From an uncultured Muribaculaceae bacterium (GTDB lineage Bacteria; Bacteroidota; Bacteroidia; Bacteroidales; Muribaculaceae), in contig CAJUCW010000004.1 in assembly GCA_910585275.1 (NCBI GenBank), positions 62,001-126,000 of the forward strand: a stretch of 64,000 nt of DNA, read 5' to 3'. The notes beneath the pieces were generated by a model that was not told the origin of the DNA, made no database searches, and saw only the letters and a program-made list of their open reading frames with translations. The translations under genes and the position numbers were made by a program. Position 1 is the stretch's first letter. Each line of letters opens with the position of its first letter. Shown here in pieces: positions 8,754 to 16,812 of the stretch.

Positions 8754-9604
8754 TACCTTATCACGTTTTCGAGGGCGAGAACGAGGATGTCGGTGGCCCC
8801 GATGTTTTTTAATTGTTCTATTTTTTCCCAAAGTTCGTCTTCATGCAGCACAACGTGGAGCGACACCCACTCCTTGTCGGCGAGGGGCATAATCGTAGGG
8901 CTCTTCATTCCGGGAAGAATGCTGACGGCGTTGTCAACGGCAGACCTCGGAATATTCATAAGCACGTATTTCATCCCTTTGCTTTCTATCGTGGAGCGGA
9001 AACGGAACATCAGTTTTGCGATTTCCTGCTCCTTTTCGGCCGTAAGATGCGGATTGGAGATAAGCACGGCTTCCGACTGGATTACGGTTTCCTCTTCCGT
9101 GAGACCGTTCTGGATGAGTGTGCCGCCCGACGACACGATGTCGAAAATGGCATCCGCCATTCCTACGGCAGGGGCAACCTCCACGGAGCCTGCTATTTCA
9201 TGCACGAAAGCATGGATATCGTTTTCGCTAAAGAAGTTGCGTAAAATCACCGGATAGGATGTGGCGACCCGCTTACCTTCAAACCATTTAAGTCCGGTGT
9301 AATCGACGGCGTTGGGCACGGCGAGCGACAGACGGCATGCACCGAAGCCGAGTTTCATGCGCACGTCCACATCCTGTTCTTTCTCAAGGACCTCGTTGAG
9401 CCCTACGATGCCGATGTCGGCTACTCCCATAGCTACGGCCTGGGGTATATCGTCATCGCGAAGATAGAGCACATGGAGTGGAAAGCCCTTTGCGTCGGAT
9501 ATTAGTTTACGATGGCTGGCCGATGCTGAAATCCCGGCGTCGGCCATGAGGGCGACCGTGTCTTCATTGAGGCGTCCCTTGTTCTGGATGGCGATAGTAA
9601 GCAT
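8753..9604 (-). CDS. hisG: HisG, ATP phosphoribosyltransferase (long form)
   Basis: First and committed step: joins PRPP and ATP. The N-terminal LTIAIQNKGRL, the substrate motif DIGIVGLNEV and the PRPP loop ending SGGTLIQNGL are visible. 283 residues includes the C-terminal ACT-like regulatory domain (from about residue 205), so this is the long hexameric form inhibited by histidine, which does not need HisZ. It is the first gene of the operon; a Bacteroidetes promoter lies about 90 bases upstream. I found no histidine-rich leader peptide between promoter and start. Confidence 0.96.
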   Translation of the reverse strand: MLTIAIQNKGRLNEDTVALMADAGISASASHRKLISDAKGFPLHVLYLRDDDIPQAVAMGVADIGIVGLNEVLEKEQDVDVRMKLGFGACRLSLAVPNAVDYTGLKWFEGKRVATSYPVILRNFFSENDIHAFVHEIAGSVEVAPAVGMADAIFDIVSSGGTLIQNGLTEEETVIQSEAVLISNPHLTAEKEQEIAKLMFRFRSTIESKGMKYVLMNIPRSAVDNAVSILPGMKSPTIMPLADKEWVSLHVVLHEDELWEKIEQLKNIGATDILVLALENVIR

Positions 9605-9694
9605 ATAATCTTTTTTATGTTTCCCTTGACAGGGGGATATGATTAAAACCTGTAAAAACTATAACATGAAATGCGTATAGTGTTCAAACGGATG

Positions 9695-9725
9695 CAAATT
9701 TATTCAAAATAGTGATATAATGCAA
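9695..9725 (-). promoter_or_regulatory. Promoter of the his operon
   Basis: On the minus strand TTG (9723-9725) and TAAATTTG (9695-9702) are separated by 20 bases, matching the Bacteroidetes -33/-7 pattern TTTG...TAnnTTTG. The expected start of transcription is near 9688, giving a leader of about 84 bases before hisG. Confidence 0.6.
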
Positions 9726-9802
9726 GTGTAAAGTGAATAAAGATGAAATTATTGTCAGAATATTCTTTAAATACGACAGAGAAGAGTATGGGTGATAGCT
9801 TG

Positions 9803-11725
9803 TCATGAAGGGGAGAGCGACAGTATGTGGGCATGGAGGCGGCCGTAGAAGGGATGCGAAGTGAGGGTAGGGACTGACCCTATTATTATCAGCTTCATGC
9901 GTGCGCGGGTCATCGCCACGTTCATGCGCCGGAGGTCGCTGAGAAAACCGATGTTTCCTTCGTCGTTGCTTCTTACAAGCGATATGACGATTACGTCGCG
10001 TTCCTGCCCTTGGAATCCATCGACTGTGTCAACCGATATGGCGCTTCTGAAGCGGCGGAAAAACGGAGTGCGTTTTATGAGATGTCGCAGATATTGCACC
10101 TGTGCCCGGTATGGTGAAATTACACCCACGTCGATTCTTTCGTCGAGAAATCTTTGGGAGCCGATACGTTCTATATAATTTTGAAGCGTGAGGAGGGTTA
10201 GAAGCGCTTCGTCTTTGTTTATGCGTCCGAATGAATTGCCCGCTATGGCTTCTTTGAAGGAAACTGCGGATTCTGCGTCTTCCGTGTTGTCTTCGGAGAA
10301 TGAGGAATGCATCCCGGCAGTGTCGATCCATTCGATGGGGGTGTCATAATCGAGAATGCCTCGGAAGCGCACTTCGGGAGCGGCCACCATTGCGCTGCCA
10401 TAAAACCATGAGTTTGAGAAGCTCATGATGTCTTCGTGCATGCGGTATTGTGTGTTGAGGAGCGTCACTGCCTCGGGATGATTCTCCACGAGGCGTTCCA
10501 TAAGCGATTTCCCCAGTCCACCCTTCATTGCCTCGAAACATTTCACGGTAGGGGGTAGCTGGCAGTGGTCGCCGGCAAGGATTACGCGTCCGGCACGGCG
10601 TATGGGAATCCAGCATGCCGCCTCTAACGCTTGCGCCGCCTCGTCGATGAAGAGTGTGGAGAATTTCTTACCTTCGAGCAGCCGGTTGGCGCTCCCCACG
10701 AGCGTGCAGGCTATGACATGCGCATTGTTGAAAAGGTCGTTGTTGATTCTTATCTCGAGTTCCGTGGCACGGCTTTTGAGCCGGTCCATTTTCTGGTGCC
10801 ATTGGTCGGTTGAATGGCGGCGTGCGCCTTGCAGTTCGCGGATGGCTTTACGTATGCTCCAGAGGTCGGGATAATCCGGATGAGACTCGAATCGGCGTTC
10901 GAAAGTGAAAGAGAGCATCTTGTCGTTCACTCGCGAGGGGTTGCCGATGCGGAGCACGTGGATTCCACGGTCCACAAGTTTTTCGGAAATCCAATCGACC
11001 GCCATGTTGCTTTGTGCGCAAACGAGCACCTGGCTCTCGCGTCTCAGCGTCTCGTTGATGGCTTCCACAAGGGTTGTGGTCTTTCCGGTGCCTGGAGGGC
11101 CATGCACGATTGCCACGTCTTTGGCATAGAGCACTTTGTTGACACCGGCTTCCTGCGTGCGGTTGAGGTAGGGGAAACGGAGAGGGGCGAACGAGAGTTC
11201 CCCGGCTTTTCTATGGGAATAGAAGAGGTCGCGAAGTTCGCCGAGTCTTCCCTTTGCCTTGACGACGTTGTCTATGGCATCGAACATCGTGCGGTAGGTG
11301 GTTTCGTCGAAAGAAATGATTATTCCCGCGTTTTCGGCAAGGGCCAGAAGCGAAATATCCGCGCTTTCCGGAATCGCCACGACCATCCTGTTGCCATCGA
11401 CATAACTGATGGTGCCGGTAAAAGGGAAGCGAGGTTTGTCGCCGTCTCGGAGGTCTATGGTGAAGAATGCCGCCGCACGCCCGGACTCGAAGTTATGGTC
11501 GTCGTCGGCATCGGGGTCTTCCGGGCGGAAAATTTCTACCACACGTTGGTTGAGGGAATTGTAATAACTCCTGCCTGTCTTTATGTGCAGCCAGGCGTTG
11601 CCACGTTCCGCAAGCCGAGACAGGCCTATTTTTTCCGTGACCGTAGAAAAAGCTTCTTTCTCCGCTTCATATTCTAAAGAGAGGTGCCTCCGTTGTTCCA
11701 AAAGAGCCGATATTGCCGAATTCAT
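9803..11725 (-). CDS. Upf1/IGHMBP2-like superfamily 1B DNA/RNA helicase
   Basis: 640 residues with a full set of SF1B motifs: Walker A GPPGTGKTTTLVEAI (about residue 210), motif Ia VLVCAQSNMAVD, Walker B TLFIDEAAQALEA, motif III ILAGDHCQLPP, TQYRMHEDI, and the late VDTVDGFQGQERDVI and MNVAMTRARMKL. This is the DEAA variant seen in IGHMBP2/SMUBP-2 and Dna2-type proteins rather than UvrD. The N-terminal ~180 residues form the family's beta-barrel region. It probably unwinds DNA or RNA-DNA hybrids with 5'-3' polarity; the cellular role is not known from the sequence. A -7 box lies only five bases before the ATG, suggesting a very short or absent leader. Confidence 0.88.
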   Translation of the reverse strand: MNSAISALLEQRRHLSLEYEAEKEAFSTVTEKIGLSRLAERGNAWLHIKTGRSYYNSLNQRVVEIFRPEDPDADDDHNFESGRAAAFFTIDLRDGDKPRFPFTGTISYVDGNRMVVAIPESADISLLALAENAGIIISFDETTYRTMFDAIDNVVKAKGRLGELRDLFYSHRKAGELSFAPLRFPYLNRTQEAGVNKVLYAKDVAIVHGPPGTGKTTTLVEAINETLRRESQVLVCAQSNMAVDWISEKLVDRGIHVLRIGNPSRVNDKMLSFTFERRFESHPDYPDLWSIRKAIRELQGARRHSTDQWHQKMDRLKSRATELEIRINNDLFNNAHVIACTLVGSANRLLEGKKFSTLFIDEAAQALEAACWIPIRRAGRVILAGDHCQLPPTVKCFEAMKGGLGKSLMERLVENHPEAVTLLNTQYRMHEDIMSFSNSWFYGSAMVAAPEVRFRGILDYDTPIEWIDTAGMHSSFSEDNTEDAESAVSFKEAIAGNSFGRINKDEALLTLLTLQNYIERIGSQRFLDERIDVGVISPYRAQVQYLRHLIKRTPFFRRFRSAISVDTVDGFQGQERDVIVISLVRSNDEGNIGFLSDLRRMNVAMTRARMKLIIIGSVPTLTSHPFYGRLHAHILSLSPS

Positions 11726-11729
11726 GATG

Positions 11730-11737
11730 CAAAGTTA
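11730..11737 (-). promoter_or_regulatory. -7 box close to the helicase start codon
   Basis: TAACTTTG on the minus strand ends five bases before the ATG (11723-11725). No TTTG is found at the expected spacing upstream, so this is a weaker call. If used, the transcript would be leaderless or nearly so. Confidence 0.35.
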
Positions 11738-11817
11738 CTAATACAGCTCCTCCCTAAGGGAAATAAAAAGTGTAATTAAAGATAAAATAGGAAAAATAGA
11801 CCAACTAAAAAGAATAA

Positions 11818-11849
11818 TTTGGATATTTGCTAAAATGTTGCTAACTTTG
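11818..11849 (+). promoter_or_regulatory. Promoter of the FadL-type gene
   Basis: TTTG (11818-11821), 20 bases, TAACTTTG (11842-11849): a full match to the Bacteroidetes promoter pattern. It gives a leader of roughly 90 bases before the start at 11948. Confidence 0.7.
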
Positions 11850-11947
11850 CATCGTGTAATCATGCTGCATGCGCTGAATGCATCGATTCATTCGGTGCGG
11901 ATGTTATGGGATTTTTCTTTAGATGCGGCAATCCAAAAAAGACAAAT

Positions 11948-13276
11948 ATGAATATTTCTACAAAAGGCGGCATAATGCTATCTATGGCGTTGCTGCTTTC
12001 TCCTTCCATGGTTAAGGGGGAGGGTTACCAGGTCAACACTATCAGTAGTCGCCAGCTTGGCATGGGCCACACCGGGTTCGCACTTAAACTTGGAGCTGAA
12101 AGCCAGTTTTTCAATCCTGCCGGTATGGCTTTTATGGAGAGCAGAGTGGAGGCGTCGGGTTCTGTCAACGCCATCGCTCCCACATGTTATGCCAAAACGG
12201 GAGGACGGGAGTATAAGACTGACAATGACGTATCGACACCCTTCGGCATTTTCGGGGCTTACCGGATATTCGACAATTTCAAAGCGGGTATCGGCATCTA
12301 TACCCCTGCGGGCAGCTCCATCAACTGGACCGATAACTGGCCCGGCTCTACGCTGAACCAGAGTGTGAAACTTGCTGCGTTTACCGTGCAGCCCACACTT
12401 TCATGGCGTATCATTCCGCGTCTTTCCGTCGGTGCCGGGCTGACGATGACCTGGGGTACGGTTGACCTTCACAAGGGGTTGATTACAGGCGCCCAGCTCG
12501 ACGGGCTTCTCGGTGCCATGGGTAGCGACGTGAGGTTTGGTGAAATCACGCCTGCTTCGGTGGCTTTGAACGGAAAGGCCGATGTGGCGTTCGGGGTGAA
12601 TCTCGGTGCGATGTATGATATAACGGACCATGTGACCGCCGGTGTGAATTTCCGTTCGAAGAGCATGTTGAAGGTAAAGGCCGGTAAAACGGAAGTGAAT
12701 TACGCCACTTCCGACCCTACGATTCTCGGACTTCTATCGTCGAAGCTTGACGGAATCTCCAAGACCGAGTTTTCAGCAGAAATGCCTTGTCCGGCGGTGT
12801 TCGGTTTCGGAGGTGCCTGGCACAATGATAAGGTAACGGCCACGGTCGATGCACAACTCACATTTTGGAGCGCCTATAAAAATCTTGACATAGCGTTTAA
12901 GGGTGCGTCGCAGTTCGACCAGCACCTTGAGAAGAACTATCATGATTCATGGCTCATAAGAGGTGGAGCGGAATGGAAAGTGACACCTCGTCTGGATTTG
13001 AGAGCGGGCTTGGCTGTTGATTTCTCTCCCTGTGACAAGAAGTTCTATAATCCGGAGACTCCCGGCATGACTAAGGTGGAGCCAACTTTGGGGCTTACGT
13101 TCCGTCCGGTGTCTTGCCTTGGAGTGAATGTCGGCCTGATGTATATTGCCGGACTCGGCGAAGACAACGCCTCCTACAGTTCCGCCAATATCCTGACCGG
13201 ACAGATGGAAACGTTTACCGCCGACTATCGCCTTCATGCCTTCGTAGGCTCCATCGGCGTTTCCCTCGCGTTTTGA
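11948..13276 (+). CDS. Outer membrane transport protein, OMPP1/FadL/TodX family
   Basis: About 442 residues from the ATG at 11948, which begins a clear signal peptide (MNISTKGGIMLSMALLLSPS, cleaved after about VKG). The mature start YQVNTISSRQLGMGHTG and the motif FFNPAGMAF are hallmarks of FadL-type barrels, which pass hydrophobic compounds such as fatty acids across the outer membrane by lateral diffusion. The rest alternates in beta-strand fashion and ends with a C-terminal Phe (SLAF), as expected for a BAM substrate. The frame extends upstream to 11906, but that adds a non-conserved basic stretch. Transported substrate cannot be told. Confidence 0.85.
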   Translation: MNISTKGGIMLSMALLLSPSMVKGEGYQVNTISSRQLGMGHTGFALKLGAESQFFNPAGMAFMESRVEASGSVNAIAPTCYAKTGGREYKTDNDVSTPFGIFGAYRIFDNFKAGIGIYTPAGSSINWTDNWPGSTLNQSVKLAAFTVQPTLSWRIIPRLSVGAGLTMTWGTVDLHKGLITGAQLDGLLGAMGSDVRFGEITPASVALNGKADVAFGVNLGAMYDITDHVTAGVNFRSKSMLKVKAGKTEVNYATSDPTILGLLSSKLDGISKTEFSAEMPCPAVFGFGGAWHNDKVTATVDAQLTFWSAYKNLDIAFKGASQFDQHLEKNYHDSWLIRGGAEWKVTPRLDLRAGLAVDFSPCDKKFYNPETPGMTKVEPTLGLTFRPVSCLGVNVGLMYIAGLGEDNASYSSANILTGQMETFTADYRLHAFVGSIGVSLAF

Positions 13277-13312
13277 GGTTTAAGGGTTTAGGGTTTTAAG
13301 GTTTAGATAATA
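13277..13312. repeat. Short G/T-rich degenerate repeat after the FadL-type gene
   Basis: Immediately after the stop codon come imperfect copies of GGTTTAAG / GGTTTAGG words (about four). They look like slipped-strand expansion of a 7-8 base word. No coding or promoter signal is seen in it. Confidence 0.5.
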
Positions 13313-13345
13313 CCTTAAGCTGACGCGATGTAATGAGCGATTAAA

Positions 13346-13373
13346 TGTATGGACATGCCTTCGGCATGTTTGA
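13346..13373 (+). repeat. REP-like element 1
   Basis: 28-base element with palindromic core ACATGCCTTCGGCATGT, flanked by GTAnGG on one side and TTGA on the other. The same element occurs inverted at 13821 and again at 36731, 36881, 37328 and 37375. Confidence 0.75.
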
Positions 13374-13377
13374 ATAG

Positions 13378-13433
13378 ACGGTCTGAATCCCAATACAGCA
13401 TCCACCATGATGCCGTATTGGGATTCAGACCGT
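13378..13433. repeat. Near-perfect 56-base hairpin between the FadL-type gene and tRNA-Leu
   Basis: Arms of 19 bases, ACGGTCTGAATCCCAATAC (13378-13396) and its exact complement (13415-13433), then one mismatch and five further pairs (GCATC/GATGC) around a six-base loop. It lies five bases after a REP-like element and 75 bases from the 3' end of tRNA-Leu. It may end transcription from both sides (the plus strand continues TTTATTAT), or be a miniature mobile element; neither has target-site evidence. Confidence 0.8.
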
Positions 13434-13507
13434 TTATTATGATGTATGTTTGATGGGGTAGAAAAATTAAGGCTGGCAATCATGCGATTGTCAGCCTTAA
13501 TTGTCGG

Positions 13508-13592
13508 TACAGGAAGTGGGACTCGAACCCACACAGCCGGTAAAGGCCAAAGGATTTTAAGTCCTTCGTGTCTACCATTCCACCATTCCTGC
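13508..13592 (-). tRNA. tRNA-Leu (anticodon UAA)
   Basis: 85 bases, class II. Acceptor arm GCAGGAA pairs with TTCCTGT, discriminator A; the anticodon stem AAGGA/TCCTT encloses loop CTTAAAA, giving anticodon TAA (Leu, codon UUA/UUG). A long variable arm follows the anticodon stem, then the T arm GTGGG-TTCGAGT-CCCAC. CC but not the full CCA follows the discriminator, so the CCA end is probably completed after transcription. Confidence 0.93.
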
Positions 13593-13713
13593 AACAGATG
13601 CGGAAGCCGTGATGGCACCGTATTCGTTTGCAAAGATAGCTGAATTATGTGTGAAAACAGTGGAATAAATAAGTTTTAACACCTCAGTGCAAATAGTTGG
13701 CAGCACAGTGGGG

Positions 13714-13721
13714 TAATTTTG
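13714..13721 (+). promoter_or_regulatory. -7 box upstream of the hypothetical gene at 13742
   Basis: TAATTTTG matches the Bacteroidetes -7 box; no -33 element is at the right spacing. It places a start near 13728, just before the ATG at 13742. Confidence 0.35.
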
Positions 13722-13741
13722 CAATAAAATTATGAAAAACT

Positions 13742-14272
13742 ATGGATAAGATGAGAAATATTGCTGCCAACGGAGTTATAGACTACGCACAAAATACGAG
13801 TGCATTTCAGTCTTGCGGAATCAAACATGCCGAAGGCATGTCCCTACATAAAGAATGCAAAAATACTTTGAATCGGGTTTCTTCTAATGCTTTTGGATTT
13901 AAAACTTCCGGGATACGGAGAGAACTCGACGGGATGCGCAACAAAATCGAGAAGGGTGACAGGATTTTCGCCCGCCTCACTTCAGGGGGAAAGACCGTGG
14001 CGGAGTTCATGACGAGCCAGGCATCAAGTATGTCGGATATAATAGGGGAGTTGCGGCACGTTACCTACGGCCAACGCGGACTCTGCAAACTCTATGTGCG
14101 CAACCATAGCAAAGGGTGGAGCCGCGAGCGTCCGATGATGCTTTATTCACCCGAGGCGGAACCACGTAAGCCGATGGAAACGGTTGCGGCTTCGATGCTC
14201 CGGAGTGCATCTGCTTCGGCGGCCATGCTTACTTCGCGGCCACATACCATATTCCCGTGGGAAACGCATTGA
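13742..14272 (+). CDS. Hypothetical protein; start uncertain (13742 or 13934)
   Basis: I do not recognise this protein. The frame gives 176 residues from 13742, or 112 from the ATG at 13934. The C-terminal part (KIEKGDRIFARLTSGGKTVAEFMTS and on) has coding-like composition, is basic, and includes a Ser/Ala-rich segment; no membrane span or known motif is seen. The N-terminal 64 codons are AT-richer and run through an inverted REP-like element (13821-13848), which would be translated as roughly IKHAEGMSLHK. A -7 box at 13714 supports the early start; the composition supports the late one. It converges on the TPR gene across a palindrome-rich spacer. Confidence 0.45.
   Translation: MDKMRNIAANGVIDYAQNTSAFQSCGIKHAEGMSLHKECKNTLNRVSSNAFGFKTSGIRRELDGMRNKIEKGDRIFARLTSGGKTVAEFMTSQASSMSDIIGELRHVTYGQRGLCKLYVRNHSKGWSRERPMMLYSPEAEPRKPMETVAASMLRSASASAAMLTSRPHTIFPWETH
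13821..13848 (-). repeat. REP-like element 2, inverted relative to element 1
   Basis: Reverse complement of the 28-base family (core ACATGCCGAAGGCATGT). It forms an inverted pair with the copy at 13346 around tRNA-Leu, and lies inside the 5' part of the hypothetical reading frame. Confidence 0.75.
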
Positions 14273-14273
14273 T

Positions 14274-14389
14274 AATTAGCAATTAGTAGTTAGTAATTAG
14301 TAATTAGTAATTGTGATTAGTTTAGAATTGGTAATCACAATTATAATTGGTAATCACAATTGCTCATTACTCATTGCTAATTGCTAATT
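14274..14389. repeat. AT-rich nested inverted repeats between convergent genes
   Basis: Outer arms AATTAGCAATTAG (14274-14286) and CTAATTGCTAATT (14377-14389) enclose inner arms TAATTGTGATTA (14308-14319) and TAATCACAATTA (14332-14343). AATTGGTAATCACAATT is also directly repeated at 14326 and 14345. The stretch fills the space between two convergent genes and could fold as a terminator for both strands. Confidence 0.7.
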
Positions 14390-14391
14390 GA

Positions 14392-14649
14392 TTATGGGTT
14401 TAGGAGGTCGGGGTTGTAGAAGTTGAGGATGTCGTTGGCGTTGCGTAGTGCCTCCACGGCCCGGCTGTCCGGATTCAGGCGTATTGCGGCGAGGTAGTCG
14501 TTGATGGCTTGCGAACGATGTCCCATAGCCCAATGTTTCATTCCACGGACTACGAACGCTTCGTCGTCGTCGGGATTCTGCAATATATATTCATTGAGGG
14601 CTGAAATGGCTTCTTCTACGGGAAGTTTCTTTATTTTTTCAAGAGTCAT
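14392..14649 (-). CDS. Small TPR-repeat protein
   Basis: 85 residues, almost wholly two to three tetratricopeptide helices: EEAISALNEYILQNPDDDEA followed by RGMKHWAMGHRSQAINDYLAAIRLNPD. No signal peptide, so cytosolic. TPRs bind peptides or partner proteins; the partner is unknown. It begins five bases after the murI stop, so the two are probably co-transcribed. Confidence 0.75.
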   Translation of the reverse strand: MTLEKIKKLPVEEAISALNEYILQNPDDDEAFVVRGMKHWAMGHRSQAINDYLAAIRLNPDSRAVEALRNANDILNFYNPDLLNP

Positions 14650-14654
14650 ATCTT

Positions 14655-15473
14655 TTATGAGGGTAGGGTGACACGTCGTGATTCCACGGGACAGTCCATA
14701 AACATAGATGCGAGGGAATCGAATTTCTCGGAACTTTCGGTGGTGAGGAATGTCATGCCATGGTTTTTCTCACATTTGCATTCGATTTCGGGATGGCGGC
14801 GCAGATAGTCGGCGAGGCTTTCCGCCACAAGCGAGCCCTGTGCCACCACCTTTATTCCGGCAGGAGCGAATTCCTTGATCTTAGGCATCAGTATGGGATA
14901 ATGGGTGCAGCCGAGAACGATGGTGTCTATTTCCGGGTCGGCCTCTATAAGTTGGTCTATATATTTTTTCACGAAATAGTCGGCCCCTGGCGAGTTCGCT
15001 TCATTGTTTTCCACCAAAGGCACCCACATAGGGCAGGCGAGTTCCGTAATGGCCATGCCGGGTGCCATCTTTTCGAGTTCCATGCGATAGGAATGGCTCG
15101 CTACGGTTCCGGGAGTGGCGAGTAGCCCGATATGATGCGATGTGGAAAGGGAAGGAAGCACTTCTATGGTAGGGCGTATCACCCCGAGCACGCGCCGCGA
15201 AGGGTCAATCATCGGCAGGTCGTTCTGTTGGATCGAACGCAATGCCTTTGCCGACGCCGTGTTGCAAGCCAGGATTACAAGGTGGCATCCCCGGGCGAAA
15301 AGCTCTTTCACCGCCTGTAGGGTGAAGTCATAGACTATATCGAAAGAGCGCGAACCGTAAGGGGTGCGGGCATTGTCGCCAAGATAGAGGTAGTCGTATT
15401 GTGGCATTCTTTTCCTGATTTCCTTCAGGATTGTCAGTCCTCCATAGCCGGAGTCGAATATTCCGATAGGCAT
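14655..15473 (-). CDS. murI: MurI, glutamate racemase
   Basis: Makes D-glutamate for peptidoglycan. Cofactor-independent racemase with both catalytic cysteines visible: Cys70 in LACNTASA and Cys189 in LGCTHYPIL, with acid residues Asp7 (FDSGYGG) and His191. 272 residues is the family norm. It follows the Skp/OmpH genes on the same strand but is separated from them by the terminator-like hairpin at 15493-15520. Confidence 0.96.
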   Translation of the reverse strand: MPIGIFDSGYGGLTILKEIRKRMPQYDYLYLGDNARTPYGSRSFDIVYDFTLQAVKELFARGCHLVILACNTASAKALRSIQQNDLPMIDPSRRVLGVIRPTIEVLPSLSTSHHIGLLATPGTVASHSYRMELEKMAPGMAITELACPMWVPLVENNEANSPGADYFVKKYIDQLIEADPEIDTIVLGCTHYPILMPKIKEFAPAGIKVVAQGSLVAESLADYLRRHPEIECKCEKNHGMTFLTTESSEKFDSLASMFMDCPVESRRVTLPS

Positions 15474-15492
15474 AATGTGGAAGTTATAAATT

Positions 15493-15520
15493 AAAAGCGG
15501 AACCGAAAGGCTCCGCTTTT
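15493..15520 (-). terminator. Hairpin terminator after the second Skp/OmpH gene
   Basis: AAAAGCGGAACC (15493-15504), loop GAAA, GGCTCCGCTTTT (15509-15520): 11 of 12 pairs with A and T runs on both sides, so it can work on either strand. It lies 20 bases after the stop of the OmpH gene. Confidence 0.8.
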
Positions 15521-15540
15521 ATAGAATTCCTGATTATATC

Positions 15541-16047
15541 TTATTTGATGCCGAGCTTGGCTTTCACGTCGTTGGTGATGTCAACCACGGGGGCGTCAAA
15601 ATAGATGGTGATCTGCGGGTTCTTGTCTTGCACGAGAGAGAAAGCGCCCTCTTTGCCTACAGCTTCGATGGCGGTGCGCACCTTCTGCACGATAGGAGCC
15701 ATGAGTTCCTGCTGCATTCTCTGTATTTCCTGCATGGCGGTTTCCTGGAACTGCTGAACCTTTACCTGATGGTCGGTGAAATCGCGCGTCTTTCGCTCGC
15801 GGATGGCGGGAAGCTCATCCTCCTTCATGTTGTTGATTTCATCGTAGAGACGCTTCATCTCATCGTTGAGCTTCATATACTCGCTCTCATACTTCTTGGA
15901 AATCTCTTCCACCTTCTTCTGGGCTTCGGTAGTTTCCGGCATCTTGGAGATGATGTCGTTTTGGTCAACGAGTCCGATCTTAAGGGTCTGTGCGGAAGCC
16001 AGCATCGGAATAAGCAGGGCTGCCACTAACAAAATTTTCTTAAACAT
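15541..16047 (-). CDS. skp: Periplasmic Skp/OmpH-family chaperone (second copy)
   Basis: 168 residues: signal peptide MFKKILLVAALLIPMLASAQ, then KIGLVDQNDIISKMPE and a long charged, coiled-coil region (residues ~40-125), ending in a short beta segment (QITIYFDAPVVDITN). Skp-type proteins trimerise into a jellyfish shape that holds unfolded outer membrane proteins on their way to BamA. Being next to bamA and a sister copy supports this. A -7 box at 16127 gives it a possible promoter of its own. Confidence 0.88.
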   Translation of the reverse strand: MFKKILLVAALLIPMLASAQTLKIGLVDQNDIISKMPETTEAQKKVEEISKKYESEYMKLNDEMKRLYDEINNMKEDELPAIRERKTRDFTDHQVKVQQFQETAMQEIQRMQQELMAPIVQKVRTAIEAVGKEGAFSLVQDKNPQITIYFDAPVVDITNDVKAKLGIK

Positions 16048-16126
16048 TACTGTCGGTTTGTTATTTTTGTTCTAAAATTTTATGCTAAATCCGTAGCATG
16101 GGAATGAAAAATTCGGCATGCAGATG

Positions 16127-16158
16127 CAAAGTTACTGAAATTATTTGGAATAACCCAA
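16127..16158 (-). promoter_or_regulatory. Promoter candidate for the second Skp/OmpH gene
   Basis: Minus-strand TAACTTTG (16127-16134) with TTG (16156-16158) 21 bases upstream, the latter inside the 3' end of the first OmpH gene. It would give a leader of about 70 bases. Confidence 0.5.
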
Positions 16159-16656
16159 TTTTGCAAGCACTTCATTGCTCACATCTATGCGTGGAGATGC
16201 GAAAACGATGCTTTGCGACGAAGCGCGGTCGAAAATCGTCTGATACCCTTTCTCTTCAGCCACAGCCTTGACGGCATTATATACGTCTTCCTGAATAGGC
16301 TTCATAAGCGACTGGCGCATCTTGAAGAGTTCCCCTTCCGGACCGAAATATTTATAGCGGGTGTCGGTTACGGTCTTCTCTTTCGCCACTATTTCCTCCT
16401 CGCGTTTTTTCTTTTGGTCGTCGGTGAGGAATACCATTTCACTCTGGTAGGTCTTGTACATGTTTTCCGCCTGTTGCGAAAGCTGGTTCACTTCTTTCTC
16501 CCAACGTTGCGAAGCCTGGTTGAGCTGCTCGTTGGCCATTTCATAGGCAGGAACGTTGCGCAGTATATAGTCCATATCCACAAGAGCGAATTTCTGGGCG
16601 GAAGCCATTCCGAAACTGCAAATCGCCACAAACAGGGCAAGGATTAACTTTTTCAT
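16141..16656 (-). CDS. skp: Periplasmic Skp/OmpH-family chaperone (first copy)
   Basis: 171 residues from the ATG at 16656, which starts the signal peptide MKKLILALFVAICSFGMASA. The mature protein opens KFALVDMDYILRNVPAYE, the usual OmpH beginning, then a Gln/Glu/Lys-rich coiled coil and the closing SIVFASPRIDVSNEVLAKLG. It is 156 bases downstream of bamA on the same strand. Two Skp-like proteins in tandem after bamA is the common Bacteroidetes arrangement; the two share the family fold but differ in sequence, so they may serve different clients. Confidence 0.9.
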   Translation of the reverse strand: MKKLILALFVAICSFGMASAQKFALVDMDYILRNVPAYEMANEQLNQASQRWEKEVNQLSQQAENMYKTYQSEMVFLTDDQKKKREEEIVAKEKTVTDTRYKYFGPEGELFKMRQSLMKPIQEDVYNAVKAVAEEKGYQTIFDRASSQSIVFASPRIDVSNEVLAKLGYSK

Positions 16657-16812
16657 ATCCGTAATTGTTAAATTTAACATATTGACCGATGCCTGCAATT
16701 TTGGTTTAAACGCCAATTGCTAATTGAAGTTAAAAGAACCGCAATGGAGAGCTGGTATGCTTAATCTTGACTTCAACTGAAATCTAAACGAAAGCATCGG
16801 ATAATAAGTTCA

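Noticed and set aside
9605..9694. Histidine attenuator upstream of hisG
   Set aside because: No peptide frame with a run of His codons and no competing terminator/antiterminator hairpins in the leader; only a weak 5-bp stem.
10814..11677. 287-codon plus-strand frame opposite the helicase gene
   Set aside because: Shadow of a certain gene; composition not protein-like.
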